A DNA stretch of 64,000 nucleotides from Ktedonobacteria bacterium (GCA_027459785.1 DAIDGU010000026.1:116057-180056), one strand, 5' to 3'; shown: positions 37,628-46,249, counted from the first letter of the stretch. Notes: generated by a model from the sequence alone, not told the origin. Made by a program: numbers and translations.

Positions 37628-38671
37628 TTAGCACGCTGGCAAGAAGGCGTTGGTGAACATGGCGCTGTAGTCCGGCTCCGTCGTCAGCGGCTTGTTGTTG
37701 GCATCCACCAGCGCGCCGGCGCGATAGAGCAGGCGTGAGAAGCCCGTCCACGTTTGCAGCGTTTGCTGGCCCCAACACTTGGCGTCGGCGGTATACTGCG
37801 CGCTCTGATACACCTGGCTATCGGTCGCCACCTGCGGCGTGTCGAATAGCGTGCCGCCCTGCGCCTGCGCGCCTTGCAACAGCAGTTTCGCGCTCTCCTG
37901 TGGGTGCTGCACGGCATAGGTGTAGCCCTGTGCCGTCGCCGCGACGAATGCGCGCACGACCTCCGGATGATCTTTGATCTCCTGTTCGCTGGTGATCAGC
38001 ACCGGCGAATAGAAATCCGGCACACCGTAGTCGCTGGGATTAAAGAGCGTCAGTTGCACGCCTTTATCCTGCGCTTGAATGCCCTCCACGCCCTGATAGA
38101 TCCAGACGAAATCGAACTTGCCGGTCAGCAGCGAGGCCACATTCGCGTCGCTCACCAACGTCGATTTATACCCTGGACTGCTCGCGCCGTCATTGACCTC
38201 CATGATGTCGATGACAGCCTGCTCGGCGGGATCGCCAGAACTGGCGAAGCGTTTGCCCACCAGTTGCGAGGGCCGGGTGATGCCCGAACTTTTCAGTACC
38301 GCCAGCGCGGAAGTGTCGTGCTGGATGATCGCCGCGAGGGAGACGAGCGGCTGGCCGGCGGCGCGGTCGATGGCGACCGATTCCTGGAAGCTGATGGCGA
38401 ACTGCACCTGCCCCGTTGCCACCAGCGTTTCGGGATAGGTTGAGCCATACGGTACCAGCGTGACGTTCAGCCCGTGCTGTTGATAATAGCCTTTCTGTTG
38501 GGCGACATAGATGCCGGTATGATTGGTATTCGGAATCCAGTCGAGCGCCAGTTTCACGTTGGTCGCCGGTCCCGTCGAGGTTGTGCCGACCTGCGCCGGC
38601 CCACACGCGCTCACGGCGAGCGCGGCGAAAATAACGAGCGGCAGCGCCGCCCGCACCCAAAGTTGTCGCAT
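37628..38671 (-). CDS. Thiamine-precursor-type substrate-binding lipoprotein (NMT1/ThiY-like)
   Basis: The 347-residue lipoprotein (AVSAC lipobox, Cys 23) is an NMT1/THI5-like periplasmic-type binding protein. LALDWIPNTNHTGIYVAQQK, LVGKRFASSGDP, FDFVWIYQGVEGIQA and FNPSDYGVPDFYSPVLI are motifs of ThiY, which binds the pyrimidine moiety of thiamine or its formylamino precursor. AAGGAGT lies before ATG 38671. It is the last gene downstream of a TPP-riboswitch-controlled transporter, from which it is separated by 570 bases of repeats, so it may have its own promoter. A second, leaderless binding protein of the same family is at 39242-40162. Confidence 0.85.
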   Translation of the reverse strand: MRQLWVRAALPLVIFAALAVSACGPAQVGTTSTGPATNVKLALDWIPNTNHTGIYVAQQKGYYQQHGLNVTLVPYGSTYPETLVATGQVQFAISFQESVAIDRAAGQPLVSLAAIIQHDTSALAVLKSSGITRPSQLVGKRFASSGDPAEQAVIDIMEVNDGASSPGYKSTLVSDANVASLLTGKFDFVWIYQGVEGIQAQDKGVQLTLFNPSDYGVPDFYSPVLITSEQEIKDHPEVVRAFVAATAQGYTYAVQHPQESAKLLLQGAQAQGGTLFDTPQVATDSQVYQSAQYTADAKCWGQQTLQTWTGFSRLLYRAGALVDANNKPLTTEPDYSAMFTNAFLPAC

Positions 38672-38762
38672 GTTGGTTGGTACTCCTTACATATCTATTG
38701 CTTGTCCGCCACGACAGACTGCATGGCAAGAGAGGATCATTGGGGGCCGGGGCGACCAGCCC

Positions 38763-38985
38763 CAGGACCAGGGCGACCACAAGGGTACGCCCCTACAGAC
38801 CCAGTGGCAAGCGGGATTACTCCAGGACCAGGGCGACCACAAGGGTACGCCCCTACAGACCCAGTGGCAAGCGGGATTACTCCAGGACCAGGGCGACCAC
38901 AAGGGTACGCCCCTACAGACCCAGTGGCACGATAGATCGTGGGACGGATTTCTTACATCGTGGGGCGGACATTCCTGTCCGCCGC
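38763..38985. repeat. Tandem 60-bp repeat, almost three copies, plus palindromic repeat
   Basis: A 60-bp unit beginning CAGGACCAGGGCGACCACAA and containing GGGTACGCCCCTACAGACCC is present at 38763, 38823 and 38883, identical except at the end. There is no variable spacer between copies, so it is not CRISPR. TGGGGCGGACATTCCTGTCC follows at about 38960. The unit core is the same as in the cluster at 4.8 kb and inside the S9 peptidase. Confidence 0.9.
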
Positions 38986-39097
38986 GCTGCCCTGCGCTCA
39001 CCTTCCCCCGCGTGATCCGCCCCGTCCCTGCCTCCGTAGGGAGGCTTTGTGATCGCAAACGCGGGTTATGATGTTTTACAAAATAAAGCGGACATGC

Positions 39098-39205
39098 CCC
39101 GCCGCACGCAAGCTGGGGGCTGTGCTGCAAACACATTTGCCCCGGCTCGGAACAGAAACCCCTTCGGGCTAGGATCGGGCGTGTCCAGAGTAAATTGTAA
39201 AAAGG
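39098..39205 (+). repeat. Dispersed repeat (CCCCGGCTCGGAA family), copy 3
   Basis: GCACGCAAGCTGGGGGC, TGTGCTGCAAACACATTTG, CCCCGGCTCGGAACAGAAAC, CCCTTCGGGCTAGGATCGGG, then GTGTCCAGAGTAAATTGTAA. The last part matches the tail at 14161-14184. It lies between the two thiamine-type binding-protein genes. Confidence 0.8.
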
Positions 39206-39241
39206 CATTACCCGCTGGCTGAACTTGCTCCCGCCACGCGA

Positions 39242-40162
39242 TCATCCCAACAGGTCGTTTGTGAAATATCGCTGGTAATCTGGCGCAGGGATTGGTCCTA
39301 GCGCGCCGTTTTGCCAGAGGAATTGGGCGAAACCCTGCCAAGCGTCCAATTGTTGCCGACCCCAGTCATCCGTCTGCCACTTTTGGCTGAGCATGCGCAG
39401 GCTCTGCTCGGTCGCAGCGGAACTGGTAAAGAGCCAACTCCCGACGGGGAGGGTATTGACGTTGAGATGGGCGAAGGCGGCATCGGGATCGGCGATAGCA
39501 GCCAGATAACCGCGCCGGATAGCCGTCATGGCGCGGCGCGCGGCGTCGCGCTTGGCGGGATCGGCCAGCAGCGCTTCGTGGGCGAAGAGGATCGGTGCAT
39601 AGTAGTTCGGGATGCCGTAGTCGCCGGGCGCGAAGGTGGTGAGCGCGATGCCTTCCGCCTGCGCCTCGACGCCCTCGATGGCATCGTAGATCCACAGGCA
39701 GTCGAAATCGCCGTTGACCAAGCCATCCACGGAGGCGAAGCGCGTGACGGTGAGATCGAACGCGGTGTCCGTTGCGCCGTCGTGGCGCAGCATCGCCGTG
39801 ATGACGGCGCGTTCCAGCGCGGGATGCCCGAAGCTGGCGTAGCGTTTGCCTGCGAGATCCCTGGGCCGCGCGATGCCACTGCCTGCCAGCACGGCCAGCG
39901 ACGACAGATGGCGCTGCCCCACCGCCGCGACGGCAACGAACGGCTCCCCCGCCGCCTGCCGCAGCATGACCGTCCCCGCGAAAGCGTACGCCAGATCCGC
40001 CGCGCCCTCGCGCAGCATCTCCACCGGCCCGCGCGCCTCTTCCGCCGGCAGCACATCCACATCCACGCCCTCAGCGGCGAAGTAGCCCCGTTGCTGCGCC
40101 AACACCAACCCGATGTGGTTCGGGTTCAGCGCCCAATCTAGGGCGACCGTGATCGTAGCCAT
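39242..40162 (-). CDS. NMT1/THI5-like substrate-binding protein without signal peptide
   Basis: The 306-residue protein begins directly with the mature domain (MATITVALDWALNPNHIGLV), with AGGAGA 8 bases before the ATG, so no leader is missed. LAGKRYASFGHPALE, FDCLWIYDAIEGVEAQAEG and FAPGDYGIPNYYAPILF parallel the lipoprotein paralog at 37628. It follows the permease in a TPP-riboswitch operon. A leaderless member could act in the cytoplasm or reach the membrane another way. It is not a THI5-type pyrimidine synthase by motif, since the CCCFC cluster of yeast THI5 is absent and only one Cys occurs. Ligand probably pyrimidine-type thiamine precursor. Confidence 0.8.
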   Translation of the reverse strand: MATITVALDWALNPNHIGLVLAQQRGYFAAEGVDVDVLPAEEARGPVEMLREGAADLAYAFAGTVMLRQAAGEPFVAVAAVGQRHLSSLAVLAGSGIARPRDLAGKRYASFGHPALERAVITAMLRHDGATDTAFDLTVTRFASVDGLVNGDFDCLWIYDAIEGVEAQAEGIALTTFAPGDYGIPNYYAPILFAHEALLADPAKRDAARRAMTAIRRGYLAAIADPDAAFAHLNVNTLPVGSWLFTSSAATEQSLRMLSQKWQTDDWGRQQLDAWQGFAQFLWQNGALGPIPAPDYQRYFTNDLLG

Positions 40163-40189
40163 GATAGCTTTCTCCTATGCTCAGGAATA

Positions 40190-40300
40190 TCGAACACGAA
40201 AGCCACGAAACAACACGAAAAACACGAAAAGACTTTCTACGATCCCTTTCGTACAATCCCTTTCGTGGCCTTCGTGAATTTTCGTGCTTTCGTGTTCGAA
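40190..40300. repeat. Large inverted repeat of the ACACGAA family inside the thiamine operon
   Basis: TCGAACACGAAAGCCACGAA (40190-40209) pairs with ATTTTCGTGCTTTCGTGTTC (about 40278-40297), with more CACGAAA units inside. It lies between permease and binding-protein genes and may tune expression between them. Confidence 0.75.
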
Positions 40301-40311
40301 AAAAACATACC

Positions 40312-41169
40312 CTATCCATCGCCGTTTACCCGCCGGCGCTCGGCGTAAAACCACGGGATGGCCAGGCGCTCGACGAGCAGCGTCAGCAGGAAGAGCGCGA
40401 CGCTGGCGAGCGCGGTGACGGCGATGGCCCCAATGACCAGATCCACGCGGAATGCCGCCTGTTTCTCGCGCAGATACACGCCCAGCCCTTGATCCGCGCC
40501 GACATATTCGCTGAAGATCGCGCCAATGACGCTATAGGTGATGGCGATGCGCACGCCCGAAAAGAGCGCCGGCAGCGCGTTCGGCAGCCGCACGGCGCGG
40601 AAGATGCGCCAGGGCGACGCGCCGAAGCCGCGATAGAGCCGGATCAGGTCGGGATCGGTCGCGCGCAAGCCGTCCAGGCCAGCGACGGTGATCGGGAAGA
40701 AGCAGACCAGCACGATGACGATGACCTTGGCCGTCAGATCCGTGCCGAACCAGAGTTGCAGCAACGGGGCCAGCGCCACGATCGGGATGCTCTGCGACGC
40801 CACGAAAAGCGGGTAGAGCGCCCGCCGCGCCAGCGGGATGAGATCAAGCAGCCCCGCCGTTCCCAGGCCGAAGACGAACGCATAAGCGAAGCCGACCGCC
40901 GTCTCTTGCAGGGTGACGACGAGGGCGGGTTGCAACTGCCACCAATCGCCCAGCGTGTCTTGCCAAACCTGAGATGGCGCGGGCAAGATCAAGGGATTGA
41001 TATCGTTGAAAACGACATAGGCTTGCCAGGCACCAAGCAGCGCGACGAGCGCGCCGACCGGCGCGACGGCGCGACGCAGCGCGCGGAACGTGGCGCGGCG
41101 AGCCTGGGGCCAGTCGATGGCGGCCCACCAGTCCTGCACGCGCGCACGAGCGACGGAGGTGAGCATCAT
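40312..41169 (-). CDS. ABC transporter permease, thiamine-precursor type (ThiX-like)
   Basis: The 285-residue permease has six or seven membrane helices and the EAA loop for ATPase docking (DGLRATDPDLIRLYRGFGASP, then PNALPALFSGVRIAITYSVIGAI). This architecture is the TauC/SsuC/ThiX class (BPD_transp_1). The start ATG at 41169 overlaps the stop of the ATPase gene (4 bases). Operon order is TPP riboswitch, ATPase, permease, binding protein. Assignment as thiamine precursor transporter rests on the riboswitch and NMT1-type binding proteins. Confidence 0.9.
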   Translation of the reverse strand: MMLTSVARARVQDWWAAIDWPQARRATFRALRRAVAPVGALVALLGAWQAYVVFNDINPLILPAPSQVWQDTLGDWWQLQPALVVTLQETAVGFAYAFVFGLGTAGLLDLIPLARRALYPLFVASQSIPIVALAPLLQLWFGTDLTAKVIVIVLVCFFPITVAGLDGLRATDPDLIRLYRGFGASPWRIFRAVRLPNALPALFSGVRIAITYSVIGAIFSEYVGADQGLGVYLREKQAAFRVDLVIGAIAVTALASVALFLLTLLVERLAIPWFYAERRRVNGDG

Positions 41170-41999
41170 GGGTGCGCCTCCAAAAGATCGAGCACCTGGC
41201 GACGCAGATCGGCGAAGGCGGGGCTGGCCTGCACGGCCAGGTCGCGCGGGCGCGGCAACGCGACGGGAATGATGCCGCGCAGTTGGCCGGGGCGCGGCGA
41301 CATCACGACCACGCGATCCGCCAGCAGTAAGCTCTCATCGACATCATGGGTGACGAGGATGATCGTCTTGCCCAGCGCCTGCCAGGCTTCCAGCAGCCAG
41401 TGGCGCAGGTCCGCCCGCGTCAGGGCATCCAGCGCGCCGAAAGGTTCATCCAGCAGCAAGACGGGGCCGGCGGCGAGCGCGGAGCGCACCAGCGCCACCC
41501 GCTGGCGCATGCCGCCAGAGAGCGCATAGGGATACGCACCCGCGAATTGCGCCAGGCCGAAGCGCGCGAAAAGCTCACGCGCCTGGCGGCGCGCTTCACC
41601 GCGCGGCACGCCGCGCACTTCCAGGCCAGCGACGGCGTTGCCCAGCGCGGTACGCCACGGCAACAGCAGATCGCGCTGGGGCATCAGCCCCACCTGGCCC
41701 AGCCGGGCGCGTGGCGGCGTGACGACGCCGTCCAGCAGCACGTCGCCCGCCGTGGGGGCGTCCAGCCCTGCCAGGATGTTGAGCAGCGTCGATTTGCCGC
41801 AGCCGCTGGGGCCGATGATCGCGGCGAACTCGCCGGGCGCGACCGCAAGCGTCACGTCGTCCAGCGCTGGCACCGGTCGCCCGTCGTCGCCGGCATACAC
41901 CTGGCTGATGCCGCGCGCCGCGATGCTGGCGGCGGGCGGCACGCCCGCCGTGAATGGCGGCTCCGTTGCGGCTGGAGTTGCGGATTGCGATGGTCGCAT
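41166..41999 (-). CDS. ABC transporter ATPase, thiamine-precursor type (ThiZ-like)
   Basis: The 277-residue protein has Walker A GPSGCGKST, Q-loop LMPQRDLLLPW, signature LSGGMRQRVAL, Walker B VLLLDEPFGALD and switch His VTHDVDESL, in the SsuB/TauB/ThiZ subfamily. It is the first gene after the TPP riboswitch; its ATG at 41999 lies 25 bases past the terminator stem, so the terminator directly controls it. A longer frame upstream reads back through the riboswitch and is not used. Confidence 0.93.
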   Translation of the reverse strand: MRPSQSATPAATEPPFTAGVPPAASIAARGISQVYAGDDGRPVPALDDVTLAVAPGEFAAIIGPSGCGKSTLLNILAGLDAPTAGDVLLDGVVTPPRARLGQVGLMPQRDLLLPWRTALGNAVAGLEVRGVPRGEARRQARELFARFGLAQFAGAYPYALSGGMRQRVALVRSALAAGPVLLLDEPFGALDALTRADLRHWLLEAWQALGKTIILVTHDVDESLLLADRVVVMSPRPGQLRGIIPVALPRPRDLAVQASPAFADLRRQVLDLLEAHP

Positions 42000-42023
42000 C
42001 ACTCGCTCGTTTCTGTTGCGGAG

Positions 42024-42054
42024 GCAACAAAAGACACCTGCCGGGGGCAGGTGT
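42024..42054 (-). terminator. Intrinsic terminator of the TPP riboswitch expression platform
   Basis: On the minus strand ACACCTGCC and GGCAGGTGT pair perfectly around a CCC loop (42034-42054), followed by CTTTTGTT (42033-42026). It lies just after the aptamer and before the ATPase start, the standard position for transcription attenuation. Confidence 0.85.
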
Positions 42055-42074
42055 GAGAGGGGTGATGCGACGAC

Positions 42075-42155
42075 AATTCCTACGCTGGCATTACCCAGTT
42101 CAGGTTGCGACGGTCGGCGGAGTTCGTCCGCCCTCTCAGCCTGGCTGCCCCAAGC
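42075..42155 (-). promoter_or_regulatory. TPP riboswitch (THI element)
   Basis: Reading the minus strand, GGGGCAGCCAGGCTGAGAGG (from about 42151) gives the CTGAGA box of the pyrimidine helix, and CCTGAACTGGGTAATGCCAG followed by CGTAGGAA (to 42076) gives the conserved pyrophosphate-sensing arm. A GC-rich variable stem (GGCGGAcgaacTCCGCC) lies between. It binds thiamine pyrophosphate and, with the terminator at 42024-42054, should switch off the transporter operon when TPP is ample. Confidence 0.95.
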
Positions 42156-42187
42156 TCCCGTTTGTCTATGTGATTGTTCTGCCTCAT

Positions 42188-42217
42188 ACGATAACAGCAT
42201 GAAGCGGTTAATGTCAA
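42188..42217 (-). promoter_or_regulatory. Sigma70-type promoter of the thiamine transporter operon
   Basis: On the minus strand TTGACA (42217-42212) and TATCGT (42193-42188) are 18 bases apart. Transcription would begin near 42181, some 25 bases before the aptamer. The -10 is imperfect. Confidence 0.6.
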
Positions 42218-42264
42218 GGTCAGCCGTGAGCAGAGGCAAAACCGGCGCATGATCATCTTCGATG

Positions 42265-42481
42265 GGGGTTGCGAGGGCCGTACTGCAAGCACTTTGCGCC
42301 TCACGCGAAACGGACACCCTGACGGGCTATTGGCGTGGATGATCGCGCGGGGCGAAAGATGCGCAAGGTCAGCCAGCCATGAAGGATCACGCGAAAATGA
42401 ACAGGATCACGTGGTGAGGCCAGCCAGCGGAGCCGATCAGCCACCGATGAGATGATCAGCGGGTGGGGCCGCCCGGCGGGT
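42265..42481. other. Gene-free stretch with a decayed dispersed repeat
   Basis: GGCCGTACTGCAAGCACTTTGCGCC...GACGGGCTATTGG near 42274-42333 resembles the TGTACTGCAAACACATTTG and CCGGGCT parts of the copies at 18438 and 39098. The rest, up to the end of the metal permease gene, shows no gene or clear signal. Confidence 0.45.
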
Positions 42482-43447
42482 TTACCCGCCAGCCGATCTC
42501 GCGCGTCGCTCACGGTTGATGGATGTGATGTCTGTGCTCTCCGCTACCAGGCGGTGTACTATGAGGTAGCGCCCCACGTTCTGTCCGCCGATGGCCAGCA
42601 CATATACTGCGAAGGCGAGGAGGCTGATGCATACGCTGCTGGGGAAGCCAGTGTAAAAGCCGACGACGATGCCCAGCCAGGTGACGAGCAGTGCCAGCAG
42701 GGCGGCCAGGCCAATGCCCTTGGTGGGATTGGCGGTGATCTGCTGGGCGACAGCGGCAGGCAAGAGCAACAGCGCGAAGACGAGTAGCGCGCCTACCGCG
42801 AGCGTCGCCAGGCTCACGGTGACGGCCACCAGCAGCATGAACGCGAGGCCGATCACCCGCACCGGCAGACCTCGCGCGGCAGCAACATCCGGATCGAGCG
42901 AGGCGAAGAGCAGGGGACGACCCAGGAAGAGCAGGGCGAGGACGACGAGTGCGCCGGCCCCGGCGATGGCTCCGATCTGCGCAGACGTAATGCCTAAAAT
43001 ATTGCCAAATAATACCGTGACGCCGGAATAACCGGTTCCTTTGCCGCTGGTCTGGGTAGTGAAAAGGCTCAGGAACAGCACGCCCAGGCCCAGCACCCAG
43101 GCCAATACTGTGCCGATGGCGACATCGCGCCCGCGCAGCCGCTCGCCGAAAGCGCCCATTGCCAGCGCCACGGCACCCGTGAGCACCAGCAGGCTCACCA
43201 GCGGATTGATGCCGAAGGCCGCGCCGCCCAGCGCACCCGTGAAAGCGACATCTGAGAGTGCCTCGCCAGCGAAGGCTTGATGGCGTAGCACGACGAAATA
43301 GCCAACCAGCCCCGCGAGGATGCTCAGCAGCGAGCCGGCCAGCAGCGCGTGGCGCATGAAATCGTAATGCAGCATGGTTTGCGCGTCGTGCCACAGATTG
43401 AGGGTGAAGGGCGGCAGGTGGCTCGTTTGCGCCAGGATGATGTTCAC
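42482..43447 (-). CDS. ABC-3 metal permease, second copy (ZnuB/MntB-like)
   Basis: The 321-residue protein has about eight membrane helices of the ABC-3 family for zinc or manganese uptake. FVVLRHQAFAGEALSDVAFTG and FASLDPDVAAARGLPVRVIG are characteristic motifs. The start GTG (43447) overlaps the stop of the preceding permease (GTGA). Two adjacent permeases in one operon suggest a heterodimeric channel rather than the more common homodimer. The C-terminus extends about 20 residues beyond its partner. Confidence 0.92.
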   Translation of the reverse strand: MNIILAQTSHLPPFTLNLWHDAQTMLHYDFMRHALLAGSLLSILAGLVGYFVVLRHQAFAGEALSDVAFTGALGGAAFGINPLVSLLVLTGAVALAMGAFGERLRGRDVAIGTVLAWVLGLGVLFLSLFTTQTSGKGTGYSGVTVLFGNILGITSAQIGAIAGAGALVVLALLFLGRPLLFASLDPDVAAARGLPVRVIGLAFMLLVAVTVSLATLAVGALLVFALLLLPAAVAQQITANPTKGIGLAALLALLVTWLGIVVGFYTGFPSSVCISLLAFAVYVLAIGGQNVGRYLIVHRLVAESTDITSINRERRARSAGG

Positions 43448-44349
43448 GCAACACCGCCTTCCGACATTGCGACGCCGTGTTGTTGTAGCCGTTGGATCAG
43501 CCAGTGTCCGCCACGTGCCAACATATAGCCGACAAAGGCGAAGGTAGTGATGAAAAAGCCGACAGGATAGGGCGTGAAGAAACCGACCGCCAGCCCCAGC
43601 CAGGTGAAGATTTCGGCTAAGCCTACTGCTATCATCAGCGCCAGCGCGGGCCGCGCCGTCACCTGCTGGGCGATGGCCGCCGGCGTCACCAGCAGGGCGA
43701 AGATCAGTAGCACGCCTACCACCTGCACTGCGACGGCCACCACCAGTGCCAGCAGCACCAGAAAGCCCAGCCCCAGCCCGCGCACCGGCACACCACGCGC
43801 CGCGGCCACGTCAGGGTCAAGCGAGGCGAAGAGCAACGGACGTCCGATGATCGCCAGCACCACCAGCAGCGCGCCGACGGCGCGCAGAATCACGCCGACA
43901 TCCCCGTCGCTGATGCCCAACACGTTGCCGAAAAGGATGTTATAGACATTCGCCGCATATTCGGCAGTGGCGAGGTGAATGAAAAGGAAGCCCAGCGCCA
44001 GGCTGGCGGTGAGGATCGCCCCTACGGCGATATCACTTTGCCGTGACTGCCGTTCCCCCAGGTTGAGGGTGTGAATGCCGAGCGCCGCCAGCAGTCCCGC
44101 GAAGAACAGCCCGACGACCGGCGCGATCCCAAAGAGGACGGCTCCGGTAGCGCCGGCGAAGCCTACGTTCGCCAGACTGTGGCCCGCGAAGCTCATGCCA
44201 CGCAGCACCATGAAGTAGCCGATGAGGGCCGCTGCCAGCGCCACCAGCGTCCCCGCCAGAAACGCATTCTGCATGAAGTGATAATGCAGCAAGATTTGCA
44301 GATCCGCGACGAGATCCCATGATGGGCCGAGCGTATCAATGATGGGCAT
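43444..44349 (-). CDS. ABC-3 metal permease, first copy (ZnuB/MntB-like)
   Basis: The 301-residue protein has the same fold as the next gene, with FMVLRGMSFAGHSLANVGFAG, the conserved FASLDPDVAAARGVPVRGLG and a second motif GVLLIFALLVTPAAIAQQV. It starts with ATG 14 bases before the end of the ATPase gene and ends 4 bases inside the second permease. Metal ion (Zn or Mn) is not decided by the sequence. Confidence 0.92.
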   Translation of the reverse strand: MPIIDTLGPSWDLVADLQILLHYHFMQNAFLAGTLVALAAALIGYFMVLRGMSFAGHSLANVGFAGATGAVLFGIAPVVGLFFAGLLAALGIHTLNLGERQSRQSDIAVGAILTASLALGFLFIHLATAEYAANVYNILFGNVLGISDGDVGVILRAVGALLVVLAIIGRPLLFASLDPDVAAARGVPVRGLGLGFLVLLALVVAVAVQVVGVLLIFALLVTPAAIAQQVTARPALALMIAVGLAEIFTWLGLAVGFFTPYPVGFFITTFAFVGYMLARGGHWLIQRLQQHGVAMSEGGVA

Positions 44350-45196
44350 GATAGCTGACCCCTTCTTCTGCCGACTGGCCTACCACGATGATGCGTCCAT
44401 CGCGCGCCCGCAGCACTTCGATGGGCGTGCCATACAGCCGCGAGAGGGTTTCCGTCGTGATGACTTCTTCAGGGGTACCCACGGCGACCTGACCGTGTGC
44501 CACATAAACCACGCGGTCCAGCGCGGGGAGGATGGGATTGACATCGTGCGCGACCAATAATACCGCCGCGCCCGTCACCCGGCTGATGTGGCGGATGACG
44601 CCGGCCACCCCCTGCTGATTGCGCAGATCCAGGCTATCCAGCGGCTCATCCAGCGCCAGAATGCGCGGCTGCGTCACCAGAGCTTGCGCGATGAGCAAAC
44701 GCTGCTGCTCGCCGCCGGAAAGCTCGCCAATGGGCCGATCAACATACGCGCTCGCACCGACGAGATCGATGACCTCAGTGACGCGCTGGCGGGCGACGCG
44801 GGCCTTGTCGGGCTGGAGGAACGGCAGAGGCAGCCCCCACTGACCGCCGTCCAGCCCCAGGCGCACGATGTCGCTTCCGCGCACCCGCACATCCGCGTCG
44901 AAGTGGCGGCGTTGCGGCACATAACCGATGGCCGGATTGCCTCGTCGTGCCGGCTGCCCCAACACGCGGATCGATCCGGCGGCCAGCGGAATGAGGCCCA
45001 GAATGGCTTTGAGCAAGGTGGACTTGCCCGCGCCGTTCGGCCCCAGAATCGCCAGGAACTCCCCCGGTGCCACGCGGAGCGCCACATCCTGCCAGATCGT
45101 GCGCCCGCCCAACTGCACCGCTGCCCCCGTCACCTGAATTACCGGCTCCGCCGCTGGTGCTACGACGGACGGGGCATCCATGTGTTCGGTCATCAT
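44336..45196 (-). CDS. ABC transporter ATPase for Zn/Mn uptake (ZnuC/MntA-like)
   Basis: The 286-residue ATPase has GPNGAGKST (Walker A), YVPQRRHFDADV (Q-loop), ELSGGEQQRLLIAQAL (signature), ILALDEPLDSLD (Walker B) and LVAHDVNPIL (switch). The C-terminus RIIVVGQSAEEGVSYHAHH ends in histidines, which may sense metal. The start is the first of two ATGs at 45196 behind GGAGG; translation upstream would lack a ribosome site. It sits between binding-protein and permease genes. Confidence 0.92.
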   Translation of the reverse strand: MMTEHMDAPSVVAPAAEPVIQVTGAAVQLGGRTIWQDVALRVAPGEFLAILGPNGAGKSTLLKAILGLIPLAAGSIRVLGQPARRGNPAIGYVPQRRHFDADVRVRGSDIVRLGLDGGQWGLPLPFLQPDKARVARQRVTEVIDLVGASAYVDRPIGELSGGEQQRLLIAQALVTQPRILALDEPLDSLDLRNQQGVAGVIRHISRVTGAAVLLVAHDVNPILPALDRVVYVAHGQVAVGTPEEVITTETLSRLYGTPIEVLRARDGRIIVVGQSAEEGVSYHAHH

Positions 45197-45267
45197 CCCA
45201 CAACCTCCGCGAATAAGTTGTTCATCTTTGTACGAGCGCGCTACAGCGCGCTCCCCGTGCATTACCC

Positions 45268-46197
45268 TTACTTGCCCGTTGCCGTATGCAAGGCATTGGC
45301 GATGCCCTGCAATTGTGCTGATTGCCAGTCCTGAAACGATGCTGTGGCGGGCGTCAATGTCTCCGTGATTGTGGCGACCGGAATGCCGTTGCTACGCGCC
45401 AGATTGACCACTGCTTGGATATTGTTCGGCGTATTCTGGCTGTTGTAGACCAAGATCTTGATCTGCTTGCTGGTGATCTGCGTCTCGACGGTCGCCTCAT
45501 CCGCCGCCGCGATGTCCGTGCCTTCCGACACTGCGTTGAGATAGGATGATGGCGTGATGAGATTCAGGCCCAATGCAGGTGCGAGATAGGAGAAGATACT
45601 TTCCGTCGCGCCGACAGGCGTGCCGCTATACGTCGCCTTGATCGATGCGATCAGCGCGTGATAGCGCTGCAAGCCGGTGGTCAGGAAGGCTTGCGCCGAT
45701 TGATCGTAGGCACCCGCATCGGCGGGATCGAGCGCCTTCAGGTCATCACGGATTTTATTCACCACCGCTGTCACATAATCGGGATTGTACCACATATGGG
45801 GGTTGTCGCCGGCGTGTTTGCCCAGAAACTCCCCGACATCGAGTTCATACCGCCCGCTGACGGGGTTAGCCTGCAATAATTGCTTCGCCCACGGATCGTA
45901 GCCCGCGCCGTTGATGACCACGTATTGCGCGTCAGCAACTATGCGGGCATCTTGCGCCGTCGGCTCATAGCTATGGGGATCGGCATTGGGATCGACAATA
46001 ATGCTGGTGACATGCACATGGCTGCCGCCTACCTGGGCCGCGATGCTGCCCCAGAAGTTTTCCGCCGCGACCACCTGCACTACTTTGCTGTTCGCTGAAT
46101 TGGCGAATGTCGTGCCGCAGCCCGCGAGCAGCAGGACAACCAGCAGCGCGCTACCGACCGCCCCGCGCGCTAGGAGATGCATACGCAATGAAAACAC
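45268..46197 (-). CDS. Zn/Mn-binding lipoprotein of ABC transporter (cluster A-I)
   Basis: The 309-residue lipoprotein (VLLLAGC, Cys 27) has a TroA-type fold. Metal ligands are visible in DPNADPHSYEPTAQD (first His), NPHMWYNPDY (second His) and VGATESIFSYLAP, where Glu stands at the third ligand. As I recall, zinc-specific proteins have His there and manganese-specific ones Glu, so this favours manganese, but the last acidic ligand is unclear. The His-rich loop of ZnuA is lacking. The GTG at 46197 follows AGAGG and begins FSLRMHLLARG; it lies about 80 bases from the promoter. The adjacent Fur-family gene is divergent. Confidence 0.9.
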   Translation of the reverse strand: MFSLRMHLLARGAVGSALLVVLLLAGCGTTFANSANSKVVQVVAAENFWGSIAAQVGGSHVHVTSIIVDPNADPHSYEPTAQDARIVADAQYVVINGAGYDPWAKQLLQANPVSGRYELDVGEFLGKHAGDNPHMWYNPDYVTAVVNKIRDDLKALDPADAGAYDQSAQAFLTTGLQRYHALIASIKATYSGTPVGATESIFSYLAPALGLNLITPSSYLNAVSEGTDIAAADEATVETQITSKQIKILVYNSQNTPNNIQAVVNLARSNGIPVATITETLTPATASFQDWQSAQLQGIANALHTATGK

Positions 46198-46249
46198 GGG
46201 AACCTCTTTCAGCTTCAACGGCTGGATGGTGACAACTCACCCGGTCATG

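Noticed and set aside
38763..38935. Regular repeats as a CRISPR array
   Set aside because: The 60-bp units are contiguous and identical, with no unique spacers and no cas genes.
38523..39208. Frames with repeated DQGDHKGTPLQTQWQAG peptides
   Set aside because: Translation of the 60-bp tandem array; no start signal or domain.
39242..40162. Yeast-THI5-like HMP-P synthase
   Set aside because: The Cys-rich CCCFC motif is absent and the context is an ABC transporter, so a binding protein is preferred.
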